A DNA stretch of 40,148 nucleotides from Bdellovibrio sp. (lineage in GTDB: Bacteria; Bdellovibrionota; Bdellovibrionia; Bdellovibrionales; Bdellovibrionaceae), in NCBI GenBank assembly GCA_013360185.1, contig JABWCO010000015.1, positions 1-40,148 of the forward strand, given 5' to 3'. Made by a program: the position numbers and the translations under genes. The notes beneath the pieces are model-generated. The model ran no database searches, was not told the DNA's origin, and saw only the letters and a list, made by a program, of their open reading frames with translations. Below are positions 8,501 through 17,235 of the stretch, piece by piece (position 1 is the stretch's first letter; each line of letters opens with the position of its first letter).

Positions 8501-9160
8501 ATTGCGGTAACGTTCGGCACGCTGTGCTTGTCTTTGCAAAGAATCAATTTGGCGTTTTAACTCGCCGATGATGTCTTGCAAACGCACCAAGTTTTGATCT
8601 GTCGAGATCAACTTACGTTGTGATTCTTTTTTGCGTGCTTTGAACTTTGTGATACCCGCCGCTTCTTCGATCAACATACGGCGGTCTTCAGGTTTCGAAG
8701 TAATGATTTTACCGATCATCCCTTGCGCGATGATCGAGAAACCTTTAGAGCCCGCGCCCGTATCCATGAAGATCTCTTGCAGATCTTTCAAACGAGCTGG
8801 TTCCTTATTGATGAAGTATTCACCCTCGCCGCTTCTGTGCAGGCGACGTGTGACCATGATCTCTGAATGTTTGATGTATTTAACTGGGAAGGCGCCGCCG
8901 TCATTTTCTAACGTCAACGACACTTCACACATACCCAATGGAGCGTAACCTTCAGCACCGCCAAAGATAACGTCTGTCATTTGCGATGCGCGCAAGTCTT
9001 TAGCTGATTGGTCACCCATGACCCACATCAAAGCGTCGACGATATTCGACTTACCGCAACCGTTCGGCCCCACGATACCCGTGATGCCTGCGTCAAAGTG
9101 GATGACGGTGCGATCTTTAAAAGACTTAAAACCGATCAGTTCAATTTTTTTAATTCTCAC
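5573..9160 (-). CDS. smc: Chromosome segregation protein SMC
   Basis: Structural maintenance of chromosomes ATPase, about 1195 residues, the usual bacterial SMC length. It forms the homodimeric core of the SMC-ScpAB condensin that compacts and separates sister origins. Seen in order: N-terminal half-ATPase (RIKKIELIGFKSFKDRTVI) with Walker A GPNGCGKS at about 31-38; a coiled coil to about 510; a hinge at about 510-670 with glycine-rich GVLTGGSS; the return coiled coil; the ABC signature LMSGGEKAL at about 1101; and Walker B LLDEVDAPLDD near 1128. The start is GTG at 9160 with AGGGG eight bases upstream; a TTG five codons earlier overlaps that RBS. The leader carries two hairpins. scpA and scpB are not in the window. 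Confidence 0.97.
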   Translation of the reverse strand: MRIKKIELIGFKSFKDRTVIHFDAGITGIVGPNGCGKSNIVDALMWVMGDQSAKDLRASQMTDVIFGGAEGYAPLGMCEVSLTLENDGGAFPVKYIKHSEIMVTRRLHRSGEGEYFINKEPARLKDLQEIFMDTGAGSKGFSIIAQGMIGKIITSKPEDRRMLIEEAAGITKFKARKKESQRKLISTDQNLVRLQDIIGELKRQIDSLQRQAQRAERYRNIKNQIEDLDLWLSSAQYIELKRAADEAQAIFDEAQSMEIEGESNLSTLQGQLEVLKLQILEKEKAVEEQQTEFFTKQSSVQKKEMEIQELRFEIEQARRNEQMTGSILQEQQARQELLARDKASLEEQVAELKDEAETLTSQFTTKNDIYQNFNSRISQVDEDLTTKRRELFAVGQSESSLDARVNSLTSQIADITERQDNEQLVLNELREKQVEFEGRRKKVFNELEKERQMQLDLANDVDSFEANKKVLMESAATKKLEVDQFKDSLNEVASRLYGLENLQNNFEGFQEGVKQVMLWQKTRTQELMADGSVVNHFQPVSEVVEVPAEYEVAMEAALGSRLQMLLSSDSNIAVDAVSHLKENKSGRSSFLSANDKGLSFHRSEAPSNESGVQAILKDVVKAADKFQNTVAYLLDGVVIVDSIRTALALRPRYEGWTFVTQDGDTLTADGVLTGGSSESADSGVLKRRREIKELSDKKQEFAGKLALAQASLKKTEEQLNNVVNDFEGAQKRKIEQEIKVTELRKDLERGENELANAQQAVERQERELKKITEQVELQEQKLEELNTALLEAREKKTLLEMEVETLTSEFNTIRQGFDGLQAEVTDLQVKSASKTQEYQGVLRQLEMVTKSLGDLESQLTRMSEEAQGYNSQMTESQMTLEEKKIEFERLVNEVEGLKLQVARTKNDYELMSETAREIEDQAMSSQRARNERQHKMNDSQLKLEQAKMKEQYLIDQVRERYMLNLPDVVEKYADREGDFAAADTELKELREKLAKIGEVNLSAIEEYEETAQRYEFLTKQHADLTEAKEQLRKVIDRINRICSKRFKETFDLVNDRFTRVFPVLFGGGEAWLELVEETEKNEAGIEIIARPPGKKTQNVSLMSGGEKALTAVALVFSIFLVKPSPYCLLDEVDAPLDDANVFRFNDLVREMAKRSQIIVVTHNKHTMEVAKKLYGVTMQERGVSTMVSVSLEDIK

Positions 9161-9184
9161 TGGAGTTCCCCTCAAATACCGCCC

Positions 9185-9225
9185 TTGGTCTAGCTAGACC
9201 AAAGGCCATTTCACTCTCGCGAGTG
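9185..9225 (-). promoter_or_regulatory. Paired hairpins in the smc leader
   Basis: Two structures lie 25-65 nt before the smc start. The first is a perfect 18-bp palindrome, TTGGTCTAGCTAGACCAA, at 9185-9202. The second, on the minus strand, is CACTC-GCGA-GAGTG at 9225-9212, a 5-bp stem closed by a GNRA-type tetraloop. A TTGACA-like -35 (minus strand, 9241-9236) is nearby but has no good -10. The palindrome could be a protein operator, an RNA leader or both. Confidence 0.4.
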
Positions 9226-9317
9226 TTGGGAACTATGTCAACAAGACGGTGTGAAAAGAAAGGCGGAAGCTGAAAAGTTAAGCAGAGTTTTACAGAGAAT
9301 TATCGCATCGCGAAATT

Positions 9318-9381
9318 AAAAAACCCTTTTGCTGATCTCTTACGCAAACAGAGGGGGTCTGCATATCCATCAACAAAAGGG
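9318..9381 (-). terminator. Large hairpin terminator downstream of the repeat lipoprotein gene
   Basis: On the minus strand CCCTTTTGTTGAT (9381-9369) pairs with ATCAGCAAAAGGG (9336-9324), 13 bp with one G-U pair, around a 32-nt loop, followed by TTTTTTAATTT. The mismatch is G-U only when the minus strand is RNA; the plus-strand transcript would have A-C. This fits transcription from the lipoprotein gene. The 32-nt loop is unusually large and contains a small CAGA-CCCCC-TCTG hairpin. Confidence 0.65.
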
Positions 9382-9410
9382 CCTAAATTTTATAAATTCT
9401 TTTTCAGGAG

Positions 9411-9433
9411 GCGACGCACTCTTTGTGCGCCGC
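9411..9433 (-). other. Conserved-looking 3'UTR hairpin
   Basis: On the minus strand GCGGCGCAC (9433-9425) pairs with GTGCGTCGC (9419-9411) around AAAGA. This is nine base pairs including one G-U that would be A-C on the other strand. It starts about 22 nt after the lipoprotein stop and is not followed by a U-tract, so it is a 3'UTR structure upstream of the terminator rather than the terminator itself. Confidence 0.45.
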
Positions 9434-9455
9434 ATTTTTTAATTTTAACAGAGGA

Positions 9456-10097
9456 CTATTGGCAGCGAACAACTTGATTAGCTTGGCTGTAAAGTGTGTA
9501 ACCAGAGCAATCCATCACTAGGTAGTTACCGCTGTAAGTTTGACCTGTTGCACCTTCAGTACAAAGAGCCCAGCGAGAACCATCTGTGAAGTAACCGTTG
9601 CAAAGCTGAGTTGCACCGTTTGTGTTGTTCATGCAAAGTGCTGTGTTTGGCTGTTGCACATAGGCACCGTTCACGATTTGGAAACAGATATTTCCCTGCA
9701 TAACATAGTTGCCAGTGTTTGAACAAAGAGCTGTATTAGATTGCGGCACCAATTGGCCATTCACAGTTTGGTAACAAACACCGTTAACATATTGATAGGT
9801 TCCCGCAGAGCTAGAGCACAAAGCCGTGTTAGCTTGCTGGATCATCTGTCCATTCGCGTTTTGATAACAGATGCCATTGATAAGTTGATAGGTACCTGCT
9901 GTCGTGCACAGAGACGTATTCGCTTGTTGCACCAATTGGCCGTTCACGTTTTGATAACAGACACCATTTAATAATTGGTAGGTGCTTGCCGGCGCAGTTG
10001 AATTATTGCCACCCTTGCTACAATTCGCAAGAAAAGCGGTCATCGTAATCAGACACAAGATCTTAAATGTTTTAGTAACTAGATTTAATGTTTTCAT
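9456..10097 (-). CDS. Lipoprotein with four tandem Cys-containing ~29-residue repeats
   Basis: A 213-residue lipoprotein. The signal is MKTLNLVTKTFKILCLITMT then AFLANC, with lipobox LANC. After a Ser/Asn linker come four repeats of about 29 residues with consensus YQ-x-x-NG-x-CYQ-x-x-NGQ-x-x-x-Q-x-NTALC, each holding two cysteines. A divergent C-terminal Cys-rich segment follows (LCNGYFTDGSRWALCTEG, ending VVRCQ). The regular Cys pairs suggest one disulfide per repeat and a small rod exposed on the cell surface. I do not recognise a named family. I start at ATG 10097, which gives a proper signal peptide and an AGAGGG RBS. A longer reading frame to 10247 would run through the sigma-54-like promoter. 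The repeats are too diverged at DNA level to be recent. Confidence 0.8.
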   Translation of the reverse strand: MKTLNLVTKTFKILCLITMTAFLANCSKGGNNSTAPASTYQLLNGVCYQNVNGQLVQQANTSLCTTAGTYQLINGICYQNANGQMIQQANTALCSSSAGTYQYVNGVCYQTVNGQLVPQSNTALCSNTGNYVMQGNICFQIVNGAYVQQPNTALCMNNTNGATQLCNGYFTDGSRWALCTEGATGQTYSGNYLVMDCSGYTLYSQANQVVRCQ

Positions 10098-10552
10098 AAA
10101 TTTGTTTCCCTCTATGCCAAGGTATAAAGCAAGAGCACGGCCAACCTCTGCCAACAAAAAAATATCCTGACCTTTCAGCAAGTTACATGACCATGGAATC
10201 ATTATGAAACACCCCTTATTCGTCTGCTCCGTTGACAGTGCCGCCAATTGGCATACCCAAAAGTGTCACATCGTCTGAAAACGTTTCACCCCGAGACAAT
10301 CTTCTTGAGCACTTTGCACGTGAAAACAAACACATAAATCAAAAGTAAATTTCCCAGAATGAAACAGACCATTCAGGCAACACCCAAACACTCACAACAC
10401 ATCGATTCACACCAGATATATGAAGATAAAGATCGCAAGCCCCAGCGAAGCCAGTGCCCATTCAAGACGCAATGAACACCCACTTGAGGCAAGGCTAAAG
10501 AGTCAACCTGCCACGAATAGAAGCTAGCGATGAAGACGACGAAAATTTGAGA
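10098..10552. other. Intergenic region with no gene seen
   Basis: About 455 bp without a credible coding region. Its left end holds the promoter of the repeat lipoprotein (minus strand). The rest shows no clear terminator, tRNA or small gene. Composition is ordinary up to the GC-rich inverted-repeat element at 10553. Confidence 0.5.
10128..10143 (-). promoter_or_regulatory. Sigma-54 (RpoN)-type promoter of the repeat lipoprotein
   Basis: On the minus strand TGGCCGTGCTCTTGCT (10143-10128) matches the -24/-12 consensus TGGCACG-N4-TTGCW, with GG and GC exactly 10 bp apart. Transcription would begin near 10117, leaving a leader of about 20 nt that contains the AGAGGG RBS before ATG 10097. An enhancer-binding activator would be required; no activator gene is in the window. 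Confidence 0.55.
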
Positions 10553-10697
10553 CTGGGGATTTTAAAGAAGTCCGTGGTCGAAGGTCGGCCTTTGTGGGCG
10601 CCACGATGGCGCGAACTCGACGGCGAAGCCGGCGAGCCACAACCGAGCCCGGAAGGCGTGCCGACCGCAGCGCCAGGGACTTCTTTAAAATCCCCAG
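10553..10697. repeat. 145-bp MITE/REP-like element with perfect 21-bp inverted ends
   Basis: CTGGGGATTTTAAAGAAGTCC at 10553-10573 is repeated in perfect inverse at 10677-10697. The interior is much more GC-rich than its surroundings and keeps pairing. GGTCGGC (10583-10589) pairs with GCCGACC (10660-10666), and TTGTGG (10592-10597) pairs with CCACAA (10637-10642). The centre holds two small hairpins (10598-10612 and 10621-10631). The whole can fold into one long branched stem. It sits 50 bp beyond the stop of the Ig-repeat lipoprotein gene. Short frames through it are by-products of the pairing. It could be a non-autonomous mobile element, a REP/BIME-type element or a bidirectional transcript-end structure. 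No transposase or target-site duplication was identified. Confidence 0.75.
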
Positions 10698-10747
10698 CCG
10701 CAAATTCCCCGCGCTCGACCCTCACCCAATAACATATCAAAGCAAAA

Positions 10748-13159
10748 TTACTTAACCCGCAAAATACTAGGCCCATGTAACAAAGGCAGGATCTCAATCG
10801 ATGAGTTTAAAAACACATCATCGAAGTAATAAACGAATTCGCCTGGCGACATCACGGCGATCTCGGCAATGATGGTACCGCGGAAAACATCGTTATAACG
10901 ACTGTGCACTTGCGGAGCATTCAACAATAAACGCGAGAACTGCACTCGACGCGATGAATGCCTCATCGCATCTTGAATCGTGGCCGCTCCGATATTCGCA
11001 GCCTCAGCCGCGACCGTATTCATCACACCATGGCCTGATGTATCACCACGAGTCGGCAGGCTGTATCCTTGGCGCACACCAATGGCCTCCATCCCCACAC
11101 CCATCATGATAGCCACAGCACTTGAAAGCTGCACATTTGATAAAGAATTGTTCCCTGTCGGAGACGAGATGTTTAATGGTCCTTGAACGAATATTGGTCC
11201 CGTCGCATAGATACGACAACCCGAAATCGTTTGAATATTCGCGGAACTCAAAAGCACCGTGCCTTTGACTACGATATCACCTTCACACACAACAGTTGAA
11301 GTGTTGGTGAAGTAAGTCTTGGCACTGCCTGATCTCCATCCCAGCCCTTGTAACGATCCTTGCACATCATGAGTGGCCGCTTTATTAGTCATACGATTTA
11401 TAATTTCTGCCGCCGTGGGCGCACCGATGTATACATCACTATAACTGCTGACGGCACCGAACGTTCCAGCCGCTGGAATCACTGCTCCCGCCAAAGTTCC
11501 TGACAAGAGGTCACCACTGTCACCGAAAGGAAAGGTCACCAAACTGTATGTTTTGGGACGAAGACTTTGCAGCATCGCTTTATAACTTTGCCCAGAAACT
11601 GGATCGACGCCATTAGGCACATGCATGGTCTGCAGAACACGTCCGGATTCCCACACCTTTATGTTATCTAAAACTTGTGCATTCTCCGGAGTGACCGGAA
11701 ACTTTTTATCGGCAATTGCCATCTCTAAGTTTAAGTACGGCTCCACACTCCAATTCGAGCTGGGGCGCACAAAAGTGGAGCCATGACCGAAGTCGGAGAT
11801 AACGTTGGCATTAATCTGAGCATGACAAATCGTGCACGACAGACCCCGCGCCGCAAGGCCAGGCTTTAAATCCACAATCGGATTAGAGAGAATATTAATT
11901 TTGACCGTCACAGTGACGGGCTGCTGAGAACTGTCGTAAAGGTAAAACTTAATTTGATCCGTCACGTTCTTTAAACCACGTGGCGGAACATAGCGATATT
12001 CATTTCGTCCAGATAAAGTGTCCATCGTCGCGCCCAAGTTGGTGGTAATTTGCGTGCCCTTGGACGGAGTTAAAAATGATTGCACCACCGCATCGTCAGG
12101 ATCATTGATGTCTAAATTAAACGTCAAAGAACCATTTTGATAAACTTCATAAGTATCTTTATTCAAGCTGGGCAGTTTGTTGACTTTAGTAATCGTAAAG
12201 TTGACTACGACACTTTTTTGAAAGCTACCATTCGTAACTGAAAAGGTTGCAGAGTCTGCACCTGAATATCCACTGTTAGGACGATAGGTATAAGAAAGCT
12301 GACCTGGGTTTAAGTTTGAAATACTGCCACGGGAAGGGGCCCCCGTTGTTACCATATTATTGCTTGCCCCCAACTCAATACAACGCCCGATCAAAAGACG
12401 GAAGTTATCATCAAGAGACGTGTCCTGAGCCAAAGTTCTATTTAATGTGATCGTTCCCGTTTCCGCCGTGACACGCAAGGTGACCACGCCTTCGTCAGAA
12501 GCTCCATGCGAATCTGCTACACGCACGTTCACGGATTCCACACCATTGAAACCACACTGAGGATAATAGGCAAACTTACCATCACCTAAGGGGTCTAAGC
12601 GCCCCCCGTTAGACATACTTAAAATGTCATACGTTAAATTTTTATCGTCGACGTCAATCGCTGAAATGGTGATGTCAGTCGTCCCGTTTTCACTAGCGAC
12701 ACCCACTTCTTTTTCTTCCAAAATGGGCGCGTCGTTAATAGGTAAAACATTGATACTCGCCGCCTGAGAAATCACGATCGGTGATTCTTTACTAGGATCT
12801 TTAATCGTAAGAGAAAAGCGGAAGGTATCTTCACCAAAAAAATCTTGATTGGGCTTGTACTCAAAAGCTCCGGAGCTGGAATCAAGAGACACCAACTTTC
12901 CATTACCTGGCTGTGCCGTGAGTTTGAATTCTACCGTGGAACCTGTTTGTTTTAGTTCCGCCAAAATACTTTCGACATTGAGCTTATCTTTAAGCAGCGT
13001 ATCTTCATCGACTTGATAAGTGGAAGCGTAACCACTTTTAGAAAAAGACGACATGTCTTGAGAAAAAATAACTTGGGAACAGTTAACATAAAAAACAGAG
13101 ATGAGGAATCCCACAGGAATAACAAACAGCAGAGCCCTGCCCTTGCCAATAAAAGCCAT
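10748..13159 (-). CDS. Ig-like/cadherin-repeat surface lipoprotein with CxxCH motif
   Basis: An 803-residue envelope protein. The N-terminal hydrophobic segment ends FYVNC (Cys27), a non-canonical lipobox, so lipoprotein anchoring is likely but not certain. Residues about 45-425 contain at least four tandem beta-sandwich repeats of the bacterial Ig/cadherin-like type. The usual motifs are visible: FEYKPNQDFFGEDTFRFSL, NDAPILEE, GFNGVESVNVRVADSHG, and YRPNSGYSGADSATFSV. At 442-446 is CTICH, a heme c attachment motif, followed by a distinct region. Residues about 620-800 look beta-rich (VVCEGDIVVKGTVLLSS). The ATG at 13159 follows GGGGGAAAG. A FliA-like promoter and a leader hairpin lie upstream. 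Adhesion or cell-contact function is inferred from architecture only. Confidence 0.8.
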   Translation of the reverse strand: MAFIGKGRALLFVIPVGFLISVFYVNCSQVIFSQDMSSFSKSGYASTYQVDEDTLLKDKLNVESILAELKQTGSTVEFKLTAQPGNGKLVSLDSSSGAFEYKPNQDFFGEDTFRFSLTIKDPSKESPIVISQAASINVLPINDAPILEEKEVGVASENGTTDITISAIDVDDKNLTYDILSMSNGGRLDPLGDGKFAYYPQCGFNGVESVNVRVADSHGASDEGVVTLRVTAETGTITLNRTLAQDTSLDDNFRLLIGRCIELGASNNMVTTGAPSRGSISNLNPGQLSYTYRPNSGYSGADSATFSVTNGSFQKSVVVNFTITKVNKLPSLNKDTYEVYQNGSLTFNLDINDPDDAVVQSFLTPSKGTQITTNLGATMDTLSGRNEYRYVPPRGLKNVTDQIKFYLYDSSQQPVTVTVKINILSNPIVDLKPGLAARGLSCTICHAQINANVISDFGHGSTFVRPSSNWSVEPYLNLEMAIADKKFPVTPENAQVLDNIKVWESGRVLQTMHVPNGVDPVSGQSYKAMLQSLRPKTYSLVTFPFGDSGDLLSGTLAGAVIPAAGTFGAVSSYSDVYIGAPTAAEIINRMTNKAATHDVQGSLQGLGWRSGSAKTYFTNTSTVVCEGDIVVKGTVLLSSANIQTISGCRIYATGPIFVQGPLNISSPTGNNSLSNVQLSSAVAIMMGVGMEAIGVRQGYSLPTRGDTSGHGVMNTVAAEAANIGAATIQDAMRHSSRRVQFSRLLLNAPQVHSRYNDVFRGTIIAEIAVMSPGEFVYYFDDVFLNSSIEILPLLHGPSILRVK

Positions 13160-13171
13160 CTTTCCCCCAAA

Positions 13172-13190
13172 CTGTGTTCCCAGAACACAG
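13172..13190 (-). promoter_or_regulatory. Leader hairpin before the Ig-repeat lipoprotein
   Basis: CTGTGTTC and GAACACAG form a perfect 8-bp inverted repeat around three bases, ending 12 nt before the start codon and next to the RBS. It could limit ribosome access or be an operator overlapping the transcription start. Confidence 0.4.
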
Positions 13191-13195
13191 AAACT

Positions 13196-13223
13196 CTATC
13201 GGGTTTACGCGTACTGGACTTTA
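13196..13223 (-). promoter_or_regulatory. FliA (sigma-28)-like promoter of the Ig-repeat lipoprotein
   Basis: On the minus strand TAAA (13223-13220), 16 bp, then CCCGATAG (13203-13196). The core CCGATA and near-normal spacing match the FliA consensus TAAA-N15-GCCGATAA. It lies about 37 bp before the start codon. Attack-phase genes of Bdellovibrio are reported to use FliA-type promoters, which would suit a surface protein used when meeting prey. Confidence 0.45.
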
Positions 13224-13296
13224 GGCAAAGCCGGAAACATTCTCAGTTTGAGACATTGATTTTACTAAGATGAAACTAATGAGGTTTTAAGGCGAC

Positions 13297-13710
13297 TTAC
13301 TTCTTACAAACCTGGGTCCACTGTCCGGTCAGCTTTAATGTGGCCTGAGAAGGAATCACACTATAGGTGCCTTCAGCCTTGCCAGTCAGGTCATAACTTT
13401 TTGCGGTCACTCGTCCCTTAATCGTACCCTGGGCGTTTAACTCGTCTTTTTTGCAGCTTAACGACGCCTCTAGATTTTGCCCTTTCATCTTCCAATGCTC
13501 TAAGCTGCAACCACTTTTCTTTAGCTCTTTGCTAATAGCTTCCTTAACGTTTTTCGCTTGAGCATCCGTGATGCACTCCTCACCTTCTGAGGTCGGTAAC
13601 GGAATATTATTTAGAACCAAGATGCTTTTCGTTTTCCATAAACCTGAGCGTAAATTTTGCGCCATAGCAGTCGAAGAAAGCAAAAGAAGGAAGATCACGG
13701 TTTTTTTCAT
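13297..13710 (-). CDS. DUF3617-like periplasmic protein
   Basis: A 137-residue exported protein with signal peptide MKKTVIFLLLLSSTAMA. The mature start NLRSGLWKTKSI, the EECITDAQAK segment, a central GCSLEHWKMKGQNLEASLSC and the final KLTGQWTQVCKK follow the layout of DUF3617 proteins (G-x-W near the N-terminus, conserved Cys, terminal Cys). Four to five cysteines fit disulfides in the periplasm. The ATG is preceded by GGAG. The family has no established function. It lies upstream of the Ig-repeat lipoprotein on the same strand, but that gene appears to have its own promoter. Confidence 0.75.
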   Translation of the reverse strand: MKKTVIFLLLLSSTAMAQNLRSGLWKTKSILVLNNIPLPTSEGEECITDAQAKNVKEAISKELKKSGCSLEHWKMKGQNLEASLSCKKDELNAQGTIKGRVTAKSYDLTGKAEGTYSVIPSQATLKLTGQWTQVCKK

Positions 13711-13790
13711 GGATTCTCCAGGACCACAGCCCTAATAAGTGACGTTATTATTTTGTGCCTTAAGGAACCGAAAAGAAGATAGATGAGAGA

Positions 13791-13829
13791 ATTAAGGACG
13801 CTTCTATTTTTCGTAAAAGCGTCCTTAAT
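13791..13829 (-). terminator. Terminator of ppdK
   Basis: ATTAAGGACGCTT (13791-13803) pairs perfectly with AAGCGTCCTTAAT (13817-13829), 13 bp around a 13-nt loop, three bases after the ppdK stop. The tail after the stem on the minus strand is only moderately U-rich (TCTCTCATC), so it may also work by stalling or mRNA protection. Confidence 0.65.
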
Positions 13830-13831
13830 GT

Positions 13832-16546
<2,715 letters not shown>

Positions 16547-16811
16547 AAGTCTCCCTCCAGAAATGTAAAATTATTGTCTTTATATGCCTGTATAAAACAC
16601 TTCTAAGTGCCTAATATCAATGAAATATTTAAAGATGCCTTTGCAATGAGTTATAGAGCCTCTGCTCAAACCCCAGCAACACTCAGAAAAGAACGAATTC
16701 ACTTTATTTTTTACATACTTAGCGGTCGAAATTGCATCTTAACAATTTCTTGAATCTCTTTCATTGCAACCTGTGCTAGAACGCCAGCATTCGCTTGCGA
16801 AGGAGAATTCC

Positions 16812-17132
16812 ATGAAAATAGCCCTTTTGGCTCTTGTCTTTTTGTCTACTAATTCAGCATTTGCGGCAGCTCCTCTTTGCCCGTATTTGGAAGGTCAAAT
16901 TTTTGCGGTGGTTCGCTCCGTGACTCCGGTCAGCGAAAAAAAATGCCGTGTGACTTTTGCGTGGGGACCTAAAGCTGTTTACGCTCCAGCTTATTCTTGC
17001 CCTTTAGATATCGATGAAGTCAGCTCATTCGGTGCTGAAACTGCTTATTGCGATGTTAAAGTGGGTGAAGAGATTTCTGGCGTCGTCATTCGTCCAACAG
17101 AAGGCACTCCACAAGATATTTTTCTTTACTAA
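16812..17132 (+). CDS. Small secreted protein, unknown function
   Basis: A 106-residue exported protein. The start is ATG 16812, preceded by AAGGAG; an earlier in-frame ATG at 16764 would hide the signal peptide. The signal is MKIALLALVFLSTNSAFAAA. The mature part is about 85 residues, beta-rich, with four cysteines (LCPYLEG, KKCRVTF, YSCPLDI, AYCDVKV) that could make two disulfides. I do not recognise a family. It sits alone on the plus strand between two minus-strand units and shares a bidirectional terminator with the gliding operon. Confidence 0.75.
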   Translation: MKIALLALVFLSTNSAFAAAPLCPYLEGQIFAVVRSVTPVSEKKCRVTFAWGPKAVYAPAYSCPLDIDEVSSFGAETAYCDVKVGEEISGVVIRPTEGTPQDIFLY

Positions 17133-17199
17133 TTTTCGTAGGTACGTTGGGGGATTTGTCTGAATCAAAGACCTTGATCTGATATTTCCCCAACCTGAT

Positions 17200-17231
17200 A
17201 AAAAAAGGCTTCATTTCTGAAGCCTTTTTTT
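17200..17231. terminator. Bidirectional terminator
   Basis: AAAAAAAGGCTTCA and TGAAGCCTTTTTTT flank a 4-nt loop: a 7-bp GC core (17207-17213 with 17218-17224) with A- and T-runs on both sides. It ends the small secreted gene on the plus strand and the ten-gene gliding operon on the minus strand. Confidence 0.88.
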
Positions 17232-17235
17232 ATGT

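Noticed and set aside
5664-9193. Several plus-strand frames inside smc
   Set aside because: All lie antisense to a full-length SMC with intact motifs; none has an RBS or family features.
9330-9381. Cyclic-di-GMP (GEMM) riboswitch on the plus strand
   Set aside because: A short ACGCAAA match occurs, but the two-helix arrangement and downstream gene are missing. The pairing favours a minus-strand terminator.
10098-10247. Longer N-terminus for the Cys-repeat lipoprotein
   Set aside because: It would place coding sequence over the sigma-54-like promoter and bury the lipobox signal behind 50 residues.
10495-10797. Reading frames of 61-100 codons on both strands through the GC-rich element
   Set aside because: They exist only because the element is a long stop-poor inverted repeat. 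They have no RBS, and one runs into the 3' end of the Ig-repeat gene.
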